Of a stretch of 64,000 nt of DNA, positions 1 through 9,215 are shown one piece after another (position 1 is the stretch's first letter; the number at the start of each line of letters is the position of its first letter). Below the pieces are notes generated by a model. That model did not search any database and was not told the origin of the DNA. It saw only the letters and a program-made list of their open reading frames with translations. The translations under genes and the position numbers were made by a program. Source of the DNA: Lachnotalea sp041821265 (GTDB lineage: Bacteria > Bacillota > Clostridia > Lachnospirales > Lachnospiraceae); contig JBGUEQ010000001.1 in assembly GCA_041821265.1 (NCBI GenBank), positions 124,001 to 188,000 of the forward strand. The letters are read 5' to 3'.

Positions 1-296
1 TTATAGCCTTCGCCTGTTGTTCTAGGTTTATTGGTATATATTCTAGGAATTAAAATTAATTTATCTTTTACTTGTTCTTGAACTTTCGCAAGTCTACTGA
101 CATAATCACATACCGCATCTTCGTTGTCCGCAGAACAAGGTCCTATCACAACTAAAAATTTGTTGGATTTTCCAGTAATGGCGTCGCGTATCTGGGCGTC
201 ACGTTTAGCTTTTAAATTAAGTAACTCAGCCGAAAGCGGATATAGTTCTCTTATCTCAGCAGGGATTGGTAATTTTTTTATGAATTCGAAACTCAT
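1..296 (-). CDS. aroF: DAHP synthase (type I), 5' part only
   Basis: First enzyme of the shikimate pathway, condensing phosphoenolpyruvate with erythrose 4-phosphate. Only the first 98 codons lie in the window; the gene runs off the left edge. The reading starts MSFEFIKKLPIPAEI and contains the VVIGPCSADNEDA segment, in which GPCS is the family's substrate-site signature, then IPRIYTNKPRTTGEG, matching the conserved KPRTT loop of AroF/AroG/AroH enzymes. The start at 296 is preceded by AGGAGAAAAGAA. A 9-bp inverted repeat lies in the leader. Which paralogue or feedback type this is cannot be told from this fragment. Confidence 0.9.
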   Translation of the reverse strand, partial: MSFEFIKKLPIPAEIRELYPLSAELLNLKAKRDAQIRDAITGKSNKFLVVIGPCSADNEDAVCDYVSRLAKVQEQVKDKLILIPRIYTNKPRTTGEGY

Positions 297-368
297 TTCT
301 TTTCTCCTCGTAGTGCATTATATTTAACTAGCAAATCGACAAATAAATTCTATAGTTATTGCGACAAA

Positions 369-401
369 GCCAAAGTAAATAGCTACATGAACTACTTTGG
401 C
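369..401 (-). promoter_or_regulatory. Inverted repeat in the DAHP synthase leader
   Basis: GCCAAAGTA and TACTTTGGC form a perfect 9-bp inverted repeat about 75-105 bases upstream of the aroF start. There is no T-run, so it looks more like an operator or leader hairpin than a terminator. The rest of 297-550 is AT-rich with no gene; on the minus strand a TTGATA-16-TATAAA pair lies upstream as a possible promoter. Confidence 0.4.
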
Positions 402-550
402 GAACTGTTTATAGAAATAATGATAAGATAATTTATAATTAATATTACCGTTATATCAAAATTTATTTCTATTATAATATAAATTTGTTTTATTGTCGAC
501 TGTATACTTAGTCATTTTTTTTTAATATTATTCAATAAGTATAGATGAAT

Positions 551-2068
551 TTACGAACGCTGCGGAAAAAGTTTTAATAAATACAATATTCCAAAATATA
601 TAAGACATATGCTCATGCAGGAAATACCTACGTTAATTAAATCATAAGACAAGGAAAGCCTTTTTAAAAGAATATTGGTATATACACCAAAGCAGATGGA
701 AATACATAAAACTCCAATTGGTTTCACAATCCATTTATATAATGAAAAAGAAATAGAAATGTAGTTGTTCAAAACAATAAAGTTTAATACGGTAATTACT
801 AACTGCCCAACTAAAAGTCCCCATAAATATCCTTCAATTCCAAAATAAGGAACAAACAATAGTATAAATAATATTCTTGTAAAGATGGACGCAAGACTGT
901 TAAACAAAGTTACAGTTGTTTTACCCAATCCATTCAAAATACTATTTAAAGTAGTGGAAAGATAAAGAAAAGGACAAATCCACGCTAAAGTAATAATAAA
1001 TTTCCCTGCCAAATCATTATCAAATATTAAAGTACCCATATCTTGCCCAAAACTTAAAAAAATACCAGTACACAGTATTCCCAATATTAGACAATACTGT
1101 ATTGTAATCTTGGAGGTATGAGTGATTCTAGTGAAATTTGAAGAAGCTTGTGCTTCTGCTACATCAGGTAAAAGCATTACGGATAAAGAATTTGTTAAGG
1201 TAGAAGGAAATAAAATTAAAGGTAGAGACATTCCCATCAAAATTCCATATAAGCTTAGTGCATCACTAGTAGATAGACCAAATTTTTTTAATTGAGTAGG
1301 GATAAGTACAGTTTCAATACTTTGTAATAAAGTTATTATGACTCTATTGGCGGTAAGAGGCACAGAAAGAACGAAAATATTTTTAAAGTAGGAAATAGGA
1401 ATACTACTAATTGTTTTAAATGAAATTGAGAAGTTAGTTTGAATAAATATAGCGGTAGTAGTAAATAAAACAGAAGCAATTTCACCAGTTACAATTCCGA
1501 TAGCAGCAATAACAGGTGTAACCAAAAGTCCCTTATCGGTTAGAACTTTATAGATAAGGTAAACGCTGATTACTCTCACTGTTTGTTCTACTAATTGTGA
1601 AAATGCAGGAACTCCAGCCTTTTTAATGCCGTAGTAGTACGCTGCAATACAAGTATGTATCGCTCCAAATGGGACGGAAAGAGAAATGACTTTTAGCAAG
1701 TCCGTACAACGAGATTCTTTTAAATAATTGATGGCTAAATAATCAGCATTAAAGTAAACCAAATATGCAACTAAGATGGAAGGAAAAACAGCTAATATTA
1801 ATCCAGCGTATAATACGTTAATAGCCCCATTATAATCTTTAGATGCAATTTTGGAGGAAGTAAAACGTGATATTCCAGTATGTATACCAGCTACAGTAAG
1901 AGAATAGCAAAGCATATAAATTGGAAAAATAAGTTGATAAATCCCCATACCTTCTGCACCTATTGTGTGAGATAGGAATATTCTATAAAAAAAGCCAATT
2001 ATCCGGCTAATAAATCCGGCAACTGTTAAGTATAAAGTTCCTTTTATAATAGCATGTTGTTTCTTCAT
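551..2068 (-). CDS. spoVB: SpoVB/MurJ-like lipid flippase
   Basis: A 505-residue polytopic membrane protein of the MVF/polysaccharide-transporter superfamily. The N-terminus (GTLYLTVAGFISRIIGFFYR, then GAEGMGIYQLIFPIYML) is the hallmark of stage V sporulation protein B and its paralogues, thought to move lipid-linked sugar precursors across the membrane for peptidoglycan or spore cortex synthesis. Hydrophobic segments run along the whole length and family size is about 500 residues, so it appears complete. It is transcribed divergently from the cysteine desulfurase. SpoVB itself cannot be separated from other clostridial paralogues by sequence alone. Confidence 0.85.
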   Translation of the reverse strand: MKKQHAIIKGTLYLTVAGFISRIIGFFYRIFLSHTIGAEGMGIYQLIFPIYMLCYSLTVAGIHTGISRFTSSKIASKDYNGAINVLYAGLILAVFPSILVAYLVYFNADYLAINYLKESRCTDLLKVISLSVPFGAIHTCIAAYYYGIKKAGVPAFSQLVEQTVRVISVYLIYKVLTDKGLLVTPVIAAIGIVTGEIASVLFTTTAIFIQTNFSISFKTISSIPISYFKNIFVLSVPLTANRVIITLLQSIETVLIPTQLKKFGLSTSDALSLYGILMGMSLPLILFPSTLTNSLSVMLLPDVAEAQASSNFTRITHTSKITIQYCLILGILCTGIFLSFGQDMGTLIFDNDLAGKFIITLAWICPFLYLSTTLNSILNGLGKTTVTLFNSLASIFTRILFILLFVPYFGIEGYLWGLLVGQLVITVLNFIVLNNYISISFSLYKWIVKPIGVLCISICFGVYTNILLKRLSLSYDLINVGISCMSICLIYFGILYLLKLFPQRS

Positions 2069-2145
2069 CGAGATACCTTAACCAATAATATTTTTAATAG
2101 TTTATTCAACTGATTACAATATAAGAACATGTGGGAGGGAATAGA

Positions 2146-3324
2146 GTGGGAAAATTCATTTACCTAGATAATGCTGCTACAACGCAGACTTCAGATAGAG
2201 TTATAAAAGCTATGCTACCATACTATGCAAGAAGTTATGGAAATCCTTCAGCCATTTATGATTTTGGAGAAAAAAATAAAAAATCAATTATGAAGAGTAG
2301 GGAAGAAATTGCTACAGCAATCAATGCAAAAACAGATGAAATATATTTTACTTCAGGAGGTACAGAATCAGATAATTGGGCAATCAATATAGCACTTAAT
2401 AATAAAAAATTAGAAAGAACACATATTATAACATCAAAAATTGAACATCATGCTATATTAAATACGTGCAGTAATTTAGAAAAGCAAAAGGTGATGGTAA
2501 CCTATTTAAATGTTGATGAAAATGGTGTAGTAAATATGGAGCAATTAAAAAACAGTATTACACCATATACAAAATTAATTTCAATTATGTATGCAAATAA
2601 TGAAATTGGAACAATAGAGCCAATTAAAGAAATTGGGAAAATAGCAAGGAAAAATAACATAATTTTTCATACGGATGCAGTTCAGGCATTTGGGCATATT
2701 CCAATAGATGTAGAAGAAAATAATATTGACATGCTAAGCGCAAGCGCTCATAAATTTAATGGACCTAAAGGTGTTGGATTTTTATATGTGCGTGATAATA
2801 TTGAAATATCGCCATTGATTTTAGGCGGTGGGCAGGAAAAGGGGAAAAGAGCTGGGACAGAGAATGTGCCAGGAGTTGTAGGTCTTGGCGAAGCGACTAA
2901 AATTGCAATGGAGAGGATGCAAGTAAGAAGAAACAGAGAAGTTAAATTAAGAGATTATCTTACGAAACGTATCCTAAGTGAAATTCCTTTTACTAGACTG
3001 AACGGATCACCAAATAATAGATTATCCAACAATGTAAATATAAGCTTTCAATTTGTAGAAGGAGAAAATTTGTTAGTCCTATTAGATATGGTAGGTGTTT
3101 GTGCATCGGTGGCTTCTGCATGCACAGCTGAGTCTAAATTGCCCTCTCATGTACTAAGTGCGATAGGGCTTCCGAATGAAATTGCATATGGTACATTGAG
3201 GATGACACTGAGCGAACAAAATACGTTTGAGGAACTTTCTTTTGTAGTTGAGACATTAAAACAACAGGTGAAGGAACTTCGAGAAATGAATAACCAATAT
3301 AAAGAAATTTTTCCTAAATACTAG
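2146..3324 (+). CDS. Cysteine desulfurase (NifS/IscS family)
   Basis: PLP enzyme that takes sulfur from cysteine as an enzyme-bound persulfide. N-terminal YLDNAATTQ, the PLP lysine in SAHKFNGPKG (about K203) and the active-site cysteine in ASACTAES (about C326) followed by PSHVLSAIGL are all present. I place the start at the GTG at 2146, six bases after GGGAGGG; an upstream in-frame GTG at 2131 overlaps that ribosome site. The next gene is mnmA, whose enzyme needs this sulfur, so the likely job is supplying tRNA 2-thiolation. About 392 residues, normal for the family. Confidence 0.92.
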   Translation: MGKFIYLDNAATTQTSDRVIKAMLPYYARSYGNPSAIYDFGEKNKKSIMKSREEIATAINAKTDEIYFTSGGTESDNWAINIALNNKKLERTHIITSKIEHHAILNTCSNLEKQKVMVTYLNVDENGVVNMEQLKNSITPYTKLISIMYANNEIGTIEPIKEIGKIARKNNIIFHTDAVQAFGHIPIDVEENNIDMLSASAHKFNGPKGVGFLYVRDNIEISPLILGGGQEKGKRAGTENVPGVVGLGEATKIAMERMQVRRNREVKLRDYLTKRILSEIPFTRLNGSPNNRLSNNVNISFQFVEGENLLVLLDMVGVCASVASACTAESKLPSHVLSAIGLPNEIAYGTLRMTLSEQNTFEELSFVVETLKQQVKELREMNNQYKEIFPKY

Positions 3325-3362
3325 TCAATTTTAGCATTTACTGTTATAGTAAGTAATAAACA

Positions 3363-3402
3363 AATAACTTGAGAATTATGATATTAGTTCTCAAGTTATT
3401 TT
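3363..3402 (+). terminator. Terminator after the cysteine desulfurase gene
   Basis: AATAACTTGAGAA and TTCTCAAGTTATT form a perfect 13-bp stem with a 12-base loop followed by a short T-run, 38 bases after the stop codon. Confidence 0.75.
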
Positions 3403-3414
3403 GATGCATATTAG

Positions 3415-3481
3415 GATACCAGGAGCACAAAGTGCGTAACAATCCGTAGGTATCAGGTGTCAAAATACCTTTTGACACCCT
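3415..3481 (+). repeat. Dispersed structured intergenic repeat, copy 1
   Basis: Contains AGCACAAAGTGCGTAACAAT then CCGTAGGTATCAG, nearly identical to a segment near 6521-6553. It ends in a perfect hairpin, GGTGTCAAAA (3456-3465), loop TACC, TTTTGACACC (3470-3479). GATACC/GGTATC and GCAC/GTGC pair inside it, giving a nested fold. Confidence 0.65.
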
Positions 3482-3560
3482 AATTATATTAATAAACAAA
3501 TCAAGGTGACTATAAGTGTATTAAATAGTTACAAATTTAGAAAGTATTATGGAGGAACAC

Positions 3561-4649
3561 ATGGAAAAGGAAAAAGTAGTAATTGGAATGTCGGGAGGAG
3601 TCGACTCTTCAGTTGCAGCATATCTTTTAAAGAAGCAAGGATACGAAGTCATAGGTGCCACGATGCAAATATGGCAAGATGAAGATGCAGAAACGAAGGA
3701 AGATAATGGTGGTTGTTGTGGATTAAGTGCCGTAGATGATGCAAGGAGAGTAGCAAATGATTTAGATATTCCATATTATGTAATGAATTTTAAAAAAGAA
3801 TTCAAAGAAAATGTTATGGATTATTTTATTGAAGAATATATACAGGGAAGAACACCGAATCCTTGTATTGCATGTAATAGATATGTAAAATGGGAATCGT
3901 TATTAAATAGAAGCTTGGAAATTGGGGCTGATTATATCGCTACGGGACACTATGCCCAAATTGCGAAATTACCAAATGGAAGATTTGCATTGAAAAAATC
4001 AGCAACCGTAGCAAAAGATCAAACATACGCATTATACAATTTGACACAATACCAGTTGTCACATACCATTATGCCAGTCGGTGAGTATAAAAAAGATGAG
4101 ATTAGAAAAATTGCGACAGAAATAGGCCTTAAAATTGCAAATAAGCCAGATAGTCAAGAAATTTGTTTTATTCCTGATAATAATTATGCGAAATTCATCG
4201 AAGAAAATACAGAAGTTAAATTAACAGATGGAAATTTTGTTGACTTAGACGGCAATATTATTGGTAAACATAAAGGTATTACACATTATACAATTGGCCA
4301 GAGAAAAGGTTTGAATTTAGCAATGGGACATCCTGTATTCGTTACGCAAATAAGACCAGATACCAATGAAGTTGTTATAGGGGAAGCAGAGGATGTGTTT
4401 GCAAATAAGTTGGTTGCAAATAATATTAATTATATGTCGATAGAGGATTTAGTTGGAAAAATGCAAGTAATTGCTAAAATTCGATATAGCCACAAAGGGG
4501 ATTCTTGTACAATTGAAAAAATAGATAATGAAAAAGTATTATGTACATTTGATGAGCCTCAAAGAGCAATCACACCAGGGCAGGCAGTTGTGTTTTATGA
4601 TGGAGAATATGTAGTAGGTGGAGGAACTATTGTAAGTGCAGTCGAATAA
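3561..4649 (+). CDS. mnmA: tRNA-specific 2-thiouridylase MnmA
   Basis: Makes the 2-thio group of the wobble uridine in tRNAs for Lys, Glu and Gln, using ATP and persulfide sulfur. The PP-loop GMSGGVDSS, the NPCIACN segment with a catalytic cysteine, the DSQEICFI segment with the second cysteine, and the GQRKGLNLAMGHPVFV segment are intact. The ATG at 3561 is chosen because GGAGG lies 5-6 bases upstream; the in-frame ATG at 3549 overlaps this site. About 362 residues, full length. It follows the cysteine desulfurase by about 240 bases, separated by a terminator and a repeat, so it may have its own promoter. Confidence 0.97.
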   Translation: MEKEKVVIGMSGGVDSSVAAYLLKKQGYEVIGATMQIWQDEDAETKEDNGGCCGLSAVDDARRVANDLDIPYYVMNFKKEFKENVMDYFIEEYIQGRTPNPCIACNRYVKWESLLNRSLEIGADYIATGHYAQIAKLPNGRFALKKSATVAKDQTYALYNLTQYQLSHTIMPVGEYKKDEIRKIATEIGLKIANKPDSQEICFIPDNNYAKFIEENTEVKLTDGNFVDLDGNIIGKHKGITHYTIGQRKGLNLAMGHPVFVTQIRPDTNEVVIGEAEDVFANKLVANNINYMSIEDLVGKMQVIAKIRYSHKGDSCTIEKIDNEKVLCTFDEPQRAITPGQAVVFYDGEYVVGGGTIVSAVE

Positions 4650-4809
4650 GTATTTGTTGAAATGTAAAATCCATGTAAAATCCAAGTTAATGTTATGTGG
4701 TTGCTTTAAAAATGTATTGATAAAAAGTCGAACTGTATGATATGCTAAACGAAATGTTAATTTTATGTTAAATGCATTTAGAAGTATATACACTAGGAGG
4801 ATGTAAGTT

Positions 4810-6474
4810 ATGTCAATGAGTGACATTGAAATGTTATTTAGTTTTATAGGTGGTTTAGGAATGTTCCTATACGGCATGAATGTTATGGCTGATGGACTAC
4901 AACGGTCGGCTGGAAATAAGATGAAGCAATTATTGGGTTTTTTGACCAATAACAGATTTTTAGCAGTTATTGTAGGAGCTGCAATTACCGCAATTATACA
5001 AAGTTCTTCGGCGACAACCGTAATGGTAGTTGGATTTGTAAATGCCGGAATATTAAGTCTTTCACAGGCCGTTGGAGTAATTATGGGTGCTAATATTGGT
5101 ACCACTATTACTGCTTGGATTGTATCTATGAGTGAATGGGGTTCGTTTTTTAAACCAGAATTTTTGGCTCCATTAGTAATTGGTATTGGTTCCTTTACCA
5201 TGCTATTTAGTAAGAGTTCCAAAAAAAAATTAGTTGGTGAAATTGCAGTTGGTTTTGGTGTGTTATTTATTGGACTTAGTTTTATGTCTGAAGCCATTAC
5301 ACCATATAAAGATGCACCAATTTTTTCTAAGGCTTTCACTGTATTAGGAAGTAACCCAATTTTAGGTATTTTAGCAGGAGCTGCGGTTACAGGAATCATT
5401 CAAAGTTCATCAGCATCTGTAGGTATACTTCAAACATTGGCTTTAAATGGAGTGGTAAATTGGAAATCAGCAGTATATATTACACTTGGACAAAATATTG
5501 GTACTTGTATTACCGCAATTATATCAAGTGCTGGAGCGCAGAAAATGGCGAAAAGAGCAGCTGTAATTCATTTACTTTTTAATGTAATAGGCGCAGTTAC
5601 TTTTGGTGTTATCATGTTTATTGTATTCTCCTTTGTTCCTGATTTTGGAACAAGCACAATTAGTGCGGTTCAGATTTCAATATTTCATACGATATTTAAT
5701 GTTTCGAATACATTGATTTTGTTTCCATTTGCAAATCAGATTGTTAAATTATCGGGTATAATTATTAAAGATTCCGAAGTGATAGTGGAAGGTGAAGAAC
5801 CAGAAGAAGCAATTACACTAAGACATTTAGATGCAAGAATTCTTGAATCACCAACTTTCGCAGTGGAAAATGCTATTTTAGAAGTTGTACATATGGGTAA
5901 TGTTGCAACCGCGAATGCAAAACTTGCGTTTGAGAGTGCAAAAGAGAATAATTTAGACAAAATTAACAAAGTATATGAAAATGAAAAGACTATAAATAAT
6001 CTGGAAAAGCTTATAACAGAATATTTGGTTAAAATAACCAATCTTTCCCTGTCTGAAAAGCAACATATGATAATTAATAATCTGTTTTATACAATAAGTG
6101 ATATTGAACGTGTGGGAGACCATGCAGAAAATATTGCTGAGTTAGCTGAATTTAAAGCGAAAAATAATATTGTTTTCTCAGATACAGCACAGGAAGAAAT
6201 TACCAAAATAATGGCTATTGGACTTGAATCAATTGAAAATGCTATTCTTGCAAGAAAAGAAGAAAATATTGAATATGTAAGAAAAGTAGTTGAATATGAA
6301 GATATGGTAGATAATATGGAAGAAGAGCTTCGAGAAAAGCATATTGAACGTTTATCGAATCGTCTATGCAAAGCAGAAGCAGGTATCGTTTTCCTAGATA
6401 TTATAAGTAATTTGGAAAGAATTTCCGATCATGCCTATAATATTGCAGGATATGTGAAAGATGAAATGGAATAA
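4810..6474 (+). CDS. Na/Pi cotransporter family protein with PhoU-like domain
   Basis: A 554-residue membrane protein. The N-terminal half has two inverted repeats each carrying a QSSS motif (IIQSSSATTVMVVG and IIQSSSASVGILQ) and the GANIGTT segment typical of NptA/SLC34-like phosphate transporters. From about residue 340 the chain turns hydrophilic and helical and resembles PhoU, seen in bacterial members of this group. Expected role is sodium-coupled phosphate movement, direction uncertain. A good AGGAGG site precedes the start. The 150-base leader holds several ATGTTA direct repeats that could be a regulator site, which I cannot confirm. Confidence 0.88.
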   Translation: MSMSDIEMLFSFIGGLGMFLYGMNVMADGLQRSAGNKMKQLLGFLTNNRFLAVIVGAAITAIIQSSSATTVMVVGFVNAGILSLSQAVGVIMGANIGTTITAWIVSMSEWGSFFKPEFLAPLVIGIGSFTMLFSKSSKKKLVGEIAVGFGVLFIGLSFMSEAITPYKDAPIFSKAFTVLGSNPILGILAGAAVTGIIQSSSASVGILQTLALNGVVNWKSAVYITLGQNIGTCITAIISSAGAQKMAKRAAVIHLLFNVIGAVTFGVIMFIVFSFVPDFGTSTISAVQISIFHTIFNVSNTLILFPFANQIVKLSGIIIKDSEVIVEGEEPEEAITLRHLDARILESPTFAVENAILEVVHMGNVATANAKLAFESAKENNLDKINKVYENEKTINNLEKLITEYLVKITNLSLSEKQHMIINNLFYTISDIERVGDHAENIAELAEFKAKNNIVFSDTAQEEITKIMAIGLESIENAILARKEENIEYVRKVVEYEDMVDNMEEELREKHIERLSNRLCKAEAGIVFLDIISNLERISDHAYNIAGYVKDEME

Positions 6475-6489
6475 TAGTATGATACCAGT

Positions 6490-6585
6490 GTCCTAACGTC
6501 ATGTTTTTTAGGATTGTGGAAGCACAAAGTACGTAACAATCCGTAGGTATTAGTGGAAAAAATACCTTTTGACTCCTAAATCATA
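6490..6585 (+). repeat. Dispersed structured intergenic repeat, copy 2
   Basis: Second copy of the repeat at 3415-3481. It shares AGCACAAAGT, ACGTAACAATCCGTAGGTAT and AATACCTTTTGAC with it, but the terminal hairpin has decayed. AGGATTG/CAATCCG can pair within it. It lies between the phosphate transporter and gap. Confidence 0.6.
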
Positions 6586-6649
6586 GTATTCATTAAGCTT
6601 TAGTATTAATTAGTAAGTATAATTATTAAGTAAAAATTGTAATTAGTAC

Positions 6650-6678
6650 TTGAATTTTTGGCATAAATTAGTTATTAT
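6650..6678 (+). promoter_or_regulatory. Probable sigma-A promoter of gap
   Basis: TTGAAT at 6650-6655, a 17-base spacer, and TATTAT at 6673-6678. This leaves a leader of about 100 bases, which contains a perfect TGCTGTT/AACAGCA hairpin (6728-6746) just before the ribosome site. Confidence 0.5.
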
Positions 6679-6786
6679 ATGTGTAGGTTGTGGTTTTATT
6701 AACAATCTTTGTAACTCAATGTTTAATTGCTGTTTCTATAACAGCATATTATAAAATATTTTTTAACTTTAGGAGGAAATTAAATC

Positions 6787-7800
6787 ATGGCAGTAAAAGT
6801 AGCAATTAATGGTTTTGGACGTATTGGACGTCTTGCTTTCAGACAGATGTTCGGAGCAGAAGGATATGAAGTAGTTGCAATCAACGACTTAACAAGCCCT
6901 ACAATGTTAGCTCACTTATTAAAATATGATTCATCACAGGGAAAATATGCTTTAGCTAATAAAGTAACAGCTGGAGATGATTCTATTACAGTTGATGGAA
7001 AAACAATCAAAATTTATGCAGAAGCAGACGCTTCAAAACTTCCTTGGGGAGAACTTAAGGTAGACGTTGTACTTGAGTGTACAGGATTCTATGTATCAAA
7101 AGAAAAATCACAGGCTCATATCAATGCAGGAGCTAGAAAAGTTGTTATTTCAGCACCAGCAGGAACCGACCTTCCAACTGTTGTTTATAATGTAAATCAT
7201 GATATATTAAAAGCTTCTGATACAATTATTTCAGCAGCTTCATGTACTACAAACTGTTTAGCACCTATGGCTAACGCTTTAAATAACTTAGCACCAATCC
7301 AGTCAGGTATTATGAGTACAATTCATGCATACACTGGAGATCAGATGACTCTTGATGGTCCTCAGAGAAAAGGTGATTTAAGAAGATCACGTGCTGCAGC
7401 AGTTAATATCGTTCCTAATTCAACAGGAGCAGCTAAAGCAATTGGTTTAGTTATCCCAGCATTAAACGGAAAATTAATCGGATCAGCTCAAAGAGTTCCA
7501 GTTCCAACAGGTTCAACAACTATTTTAGTTGCTGTTGTAAAAGGGAAAGTAACAGTTGATGATATTAATGCAGCTATGAAAGCTGCTGCTACTGAATCAT
7601 TTGAATACAATACAGATGAAATCGTATCAAGCGATATAGTTGGAAGTAATTTTGGTTCAATCTTTGATGCAACACAGACTATGGCATCTACAATGGAAGA
7701 TGGAAATACTCAGGTTCAGGTTGTTTCATGGTATGATAATGAAAACAGCTACACAAGCCAGATGGTTCGTACAATTAAATACTTCTCAGAATTAGCTTAA
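6787..7800 (+). CDS. gap: Glyceraldehyde-3-phosphate dehydrogenase
   Basis: NAD-dependent glycolytic enzyme converting glyceraldehyde 3-phosphate to 1,3-bisphosphoglycerate. The N-terminal NGFGRIGR nucleotide site, the catalytic cysteine in SAASCTTNCLAP (C153) and the C-terminal SWYDNENSYT segment are intact. 337 residues, full length, with AGGAGG seven bases before ATG. Codon use is strongly biased, as expected of a highly expressed gene. A G+C-rich hairpin separates it from pgk, so gap may be made in excess of the downstream genes. Confidence 0.98.
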   Translation: MAVKVAINGFGRIGRLAFRQMFGAEGYEVVAINDLTSPTMLAHLLKYDSSQGKYALANKVTAGDDSITVDGKTIKIYAEADASKLPWGELKVDVVLECTGFYVSKEKSQAHINAGARKVVISAPAGTDLPTVVYNVNHDILKASDTIISAASCTTNCLAPMANALNNLAPIQSGIMSTIHAYTGDQMTLDGPQRKGDLRRSRAAAVNIVPNSTGAAKAIGLVIPALNGKLIGSAQRVPVPTGSTTILVAVVKGKVTVDDINAAMKAAATESFEYNTDEIVSSDIVGSNFGSIFDATQTMASTMEDGNTQVQVVSWYDNENSYTSQMVRTIKYFSELA

Positions 7801-7830
7801 TCAGTATTTAATTTCTCAAGACTCAACATG

Positions 7831-7858
7831 GGTCCGGTCTTTGGGCCGGGCCTATTTT
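7831..7858 (+). terminator. Terminator or attenuator between gap and pgk
   Basis: GGTCCGGTC, loop TTTG, GGCCGGGCC gives a 9-bp stem with two G-T pairs, followed by TATTTT. It is by far the most G+C-rich patch in the area, 30 bases after the gap stop. Confidence 0.8.
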
Positions 7859-7991
7859 AAATGTGTAGCAAATTTCAATTAACTTTCTATGAAGATTTAA
7901 TAATTTAAAATATAAGAATAGGTTTAAGTGAGTAAACAAATATTACTTCTACCTATAGGTATGTGTGAAAAACACACTAATGGAGGAAATT

Positions 7992-9182
7992 ATGCTTAAT
8001 AAAAAATCAGTAGATGATATCAATGTAAAAGGAAAAAGAGTTCTTGTAAGATGTGACTTTAATGTACCATTACAAGAAGGCAAAATCACAGACGAGAACC
8101 GTCTTGTAGCAGCACTTCCTACAATTAAAAAATTAATTGCAGATGGCGGAAAAGTTATTCTTTGCTCACATCTTGGTAAACCTAAGGGAGAACCAAAACC
8201 AGAATTATCATTAGCACCAGTTGCTAAGAGATTAACTGATCTTTTAGGACAAGAAGTAAAATTTGCGGCAGATGCAGAAGTTGTTGGAGTAAATGCAAAA
8301 GCAGCAGTAGAAGCAATGAAAGACAGTGATGTTATTCTTCTTGAAAATACTCGTTATAGAGCAGAAGAGACTAAGAACGGCGAAGCGTTTAGTAAAGACT
8401 TAGCTTCATTGGCAGATATATTTGTTAACGATGCATTTGGAACAGCACATAGAGCACATTGCTCAAATGTTGGTGTTACTCAGTATGTTGATACAGCAGT
8501 TGTAGGATACTTAATGCAAAAAGAAATTGATTTCTTAGGAAATGCTGTTAATAAACCAGAAAGACCATTCGTGGCTATTCTTGGTGGATCAAAAGTATCT
8601 TCAAAGATTTCAGTTATTAATAATTTGCTTGATAAAGTAGATACATTAATTATTGGTGGTGGAATGAGCTTTACATTTGCCAAAGCACAAGGTGAAGAAA
8701 TTGGTAAATCACTAGTAGAGGCAGATTTCTTAGAATATTCAAAAGAAATGGTAGAGAAAGCAAAAGTAAAAGGCGTAAAACTATTGCTTCCTATCGATAC
8801 AGTAGCAGCAAAAGAATTTTCAAATGATTCATCGTTCAGAGTAGTAGAAGGAAGTTTAGCACCAGATGAAATGGGACTTGATATTGGACCTAAAACACAG
8901 GCTCTTTATGCAGAAGCATTAAAAGACGCTAAGACAGTAGTATGGAATGGACCAATGGGTGTATTCGAAATGTCAAACTATGCAGCAGGTACCGTAGCAG
9001 TAGCAAAAGCATTAGCAGAAATCGATGCAACAACAATAATCGGTGGTGGAGATTCAGCTGCCGCAGTAAACATCTTAGGATATGGCGATAAAATGACTCA
9101 TATTTCAACAGGTGGTGGAGCATCATTAGAATTCCTAGAAGGCAAAGACCTACCAGGTGTAGTAGCCGCTAACGATAAATAA
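7992..9182 (+). CDS. pgk: Phosphoglycerate kinase
   Basis: Transfers phosphate from 1,3-bisphosphoglycerate to ADP. The chain begins MLNKKSVDDINVKGKRVLVRCDFNVPL, the canonical N-terminus, and contains LPTIKKLI, CSHLGKPKG, the hinge segments and the C-terminal IIGGGDSAAAV and HISTGGGASLEF nucleotide loops. I start at the ATG at 7992, six bases after GGAGG; an upstream in-frame GTG at 7965 would add nine unconserved residues and has no ribosome site. About 396 residues, full length. tpiA follows after 33 bases. Confidence 0.97.
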   Translation: MLNKKSVDDINVKGKRVLVRCDFNVPLQEGKITDENRLVAALPTIKKLIADGGKVILCSHLGKPKGEPKPELSLAPVAKRLTDLLGQEVKFAADAEVVGVNAKAAVEAMKDSDVILLENTRYRAEETKNGEAFSKDLASLADIFVNDAFGTAHRAHCSNVGVTQYVDTAVVGYLMQKEIDFLGNAVNKPERPFVAILGGSKVSSKISVINNLLDKVDTLIIGGGMSFTFAKAQGEEIGKSLVEADFLEYSKEMVEKAKVKGVKLLLPIDTVAAKEFSNDSSFRVVEGSLAPDEMGLDIGPKTQALYAEALKDAKTVVWNGPMGVFEMSNYAAGTVAVAKALAEIDATTIIGGGDSAAAVNILGYGDKMTHISTGGGASLEFLEGKDLPGVVAANDK

Positions 9183-9215
9183 AAAAATTGAAACACCCTT
9201 AAGGAGAAATTAAAA

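Noticed and set aside
4539..5399. 286-residue minus-strand protein
   Set aside because: Lies antisense to the phosphate cotransporter and mnmA end, with no family features and no ribosome site; shadow frame.
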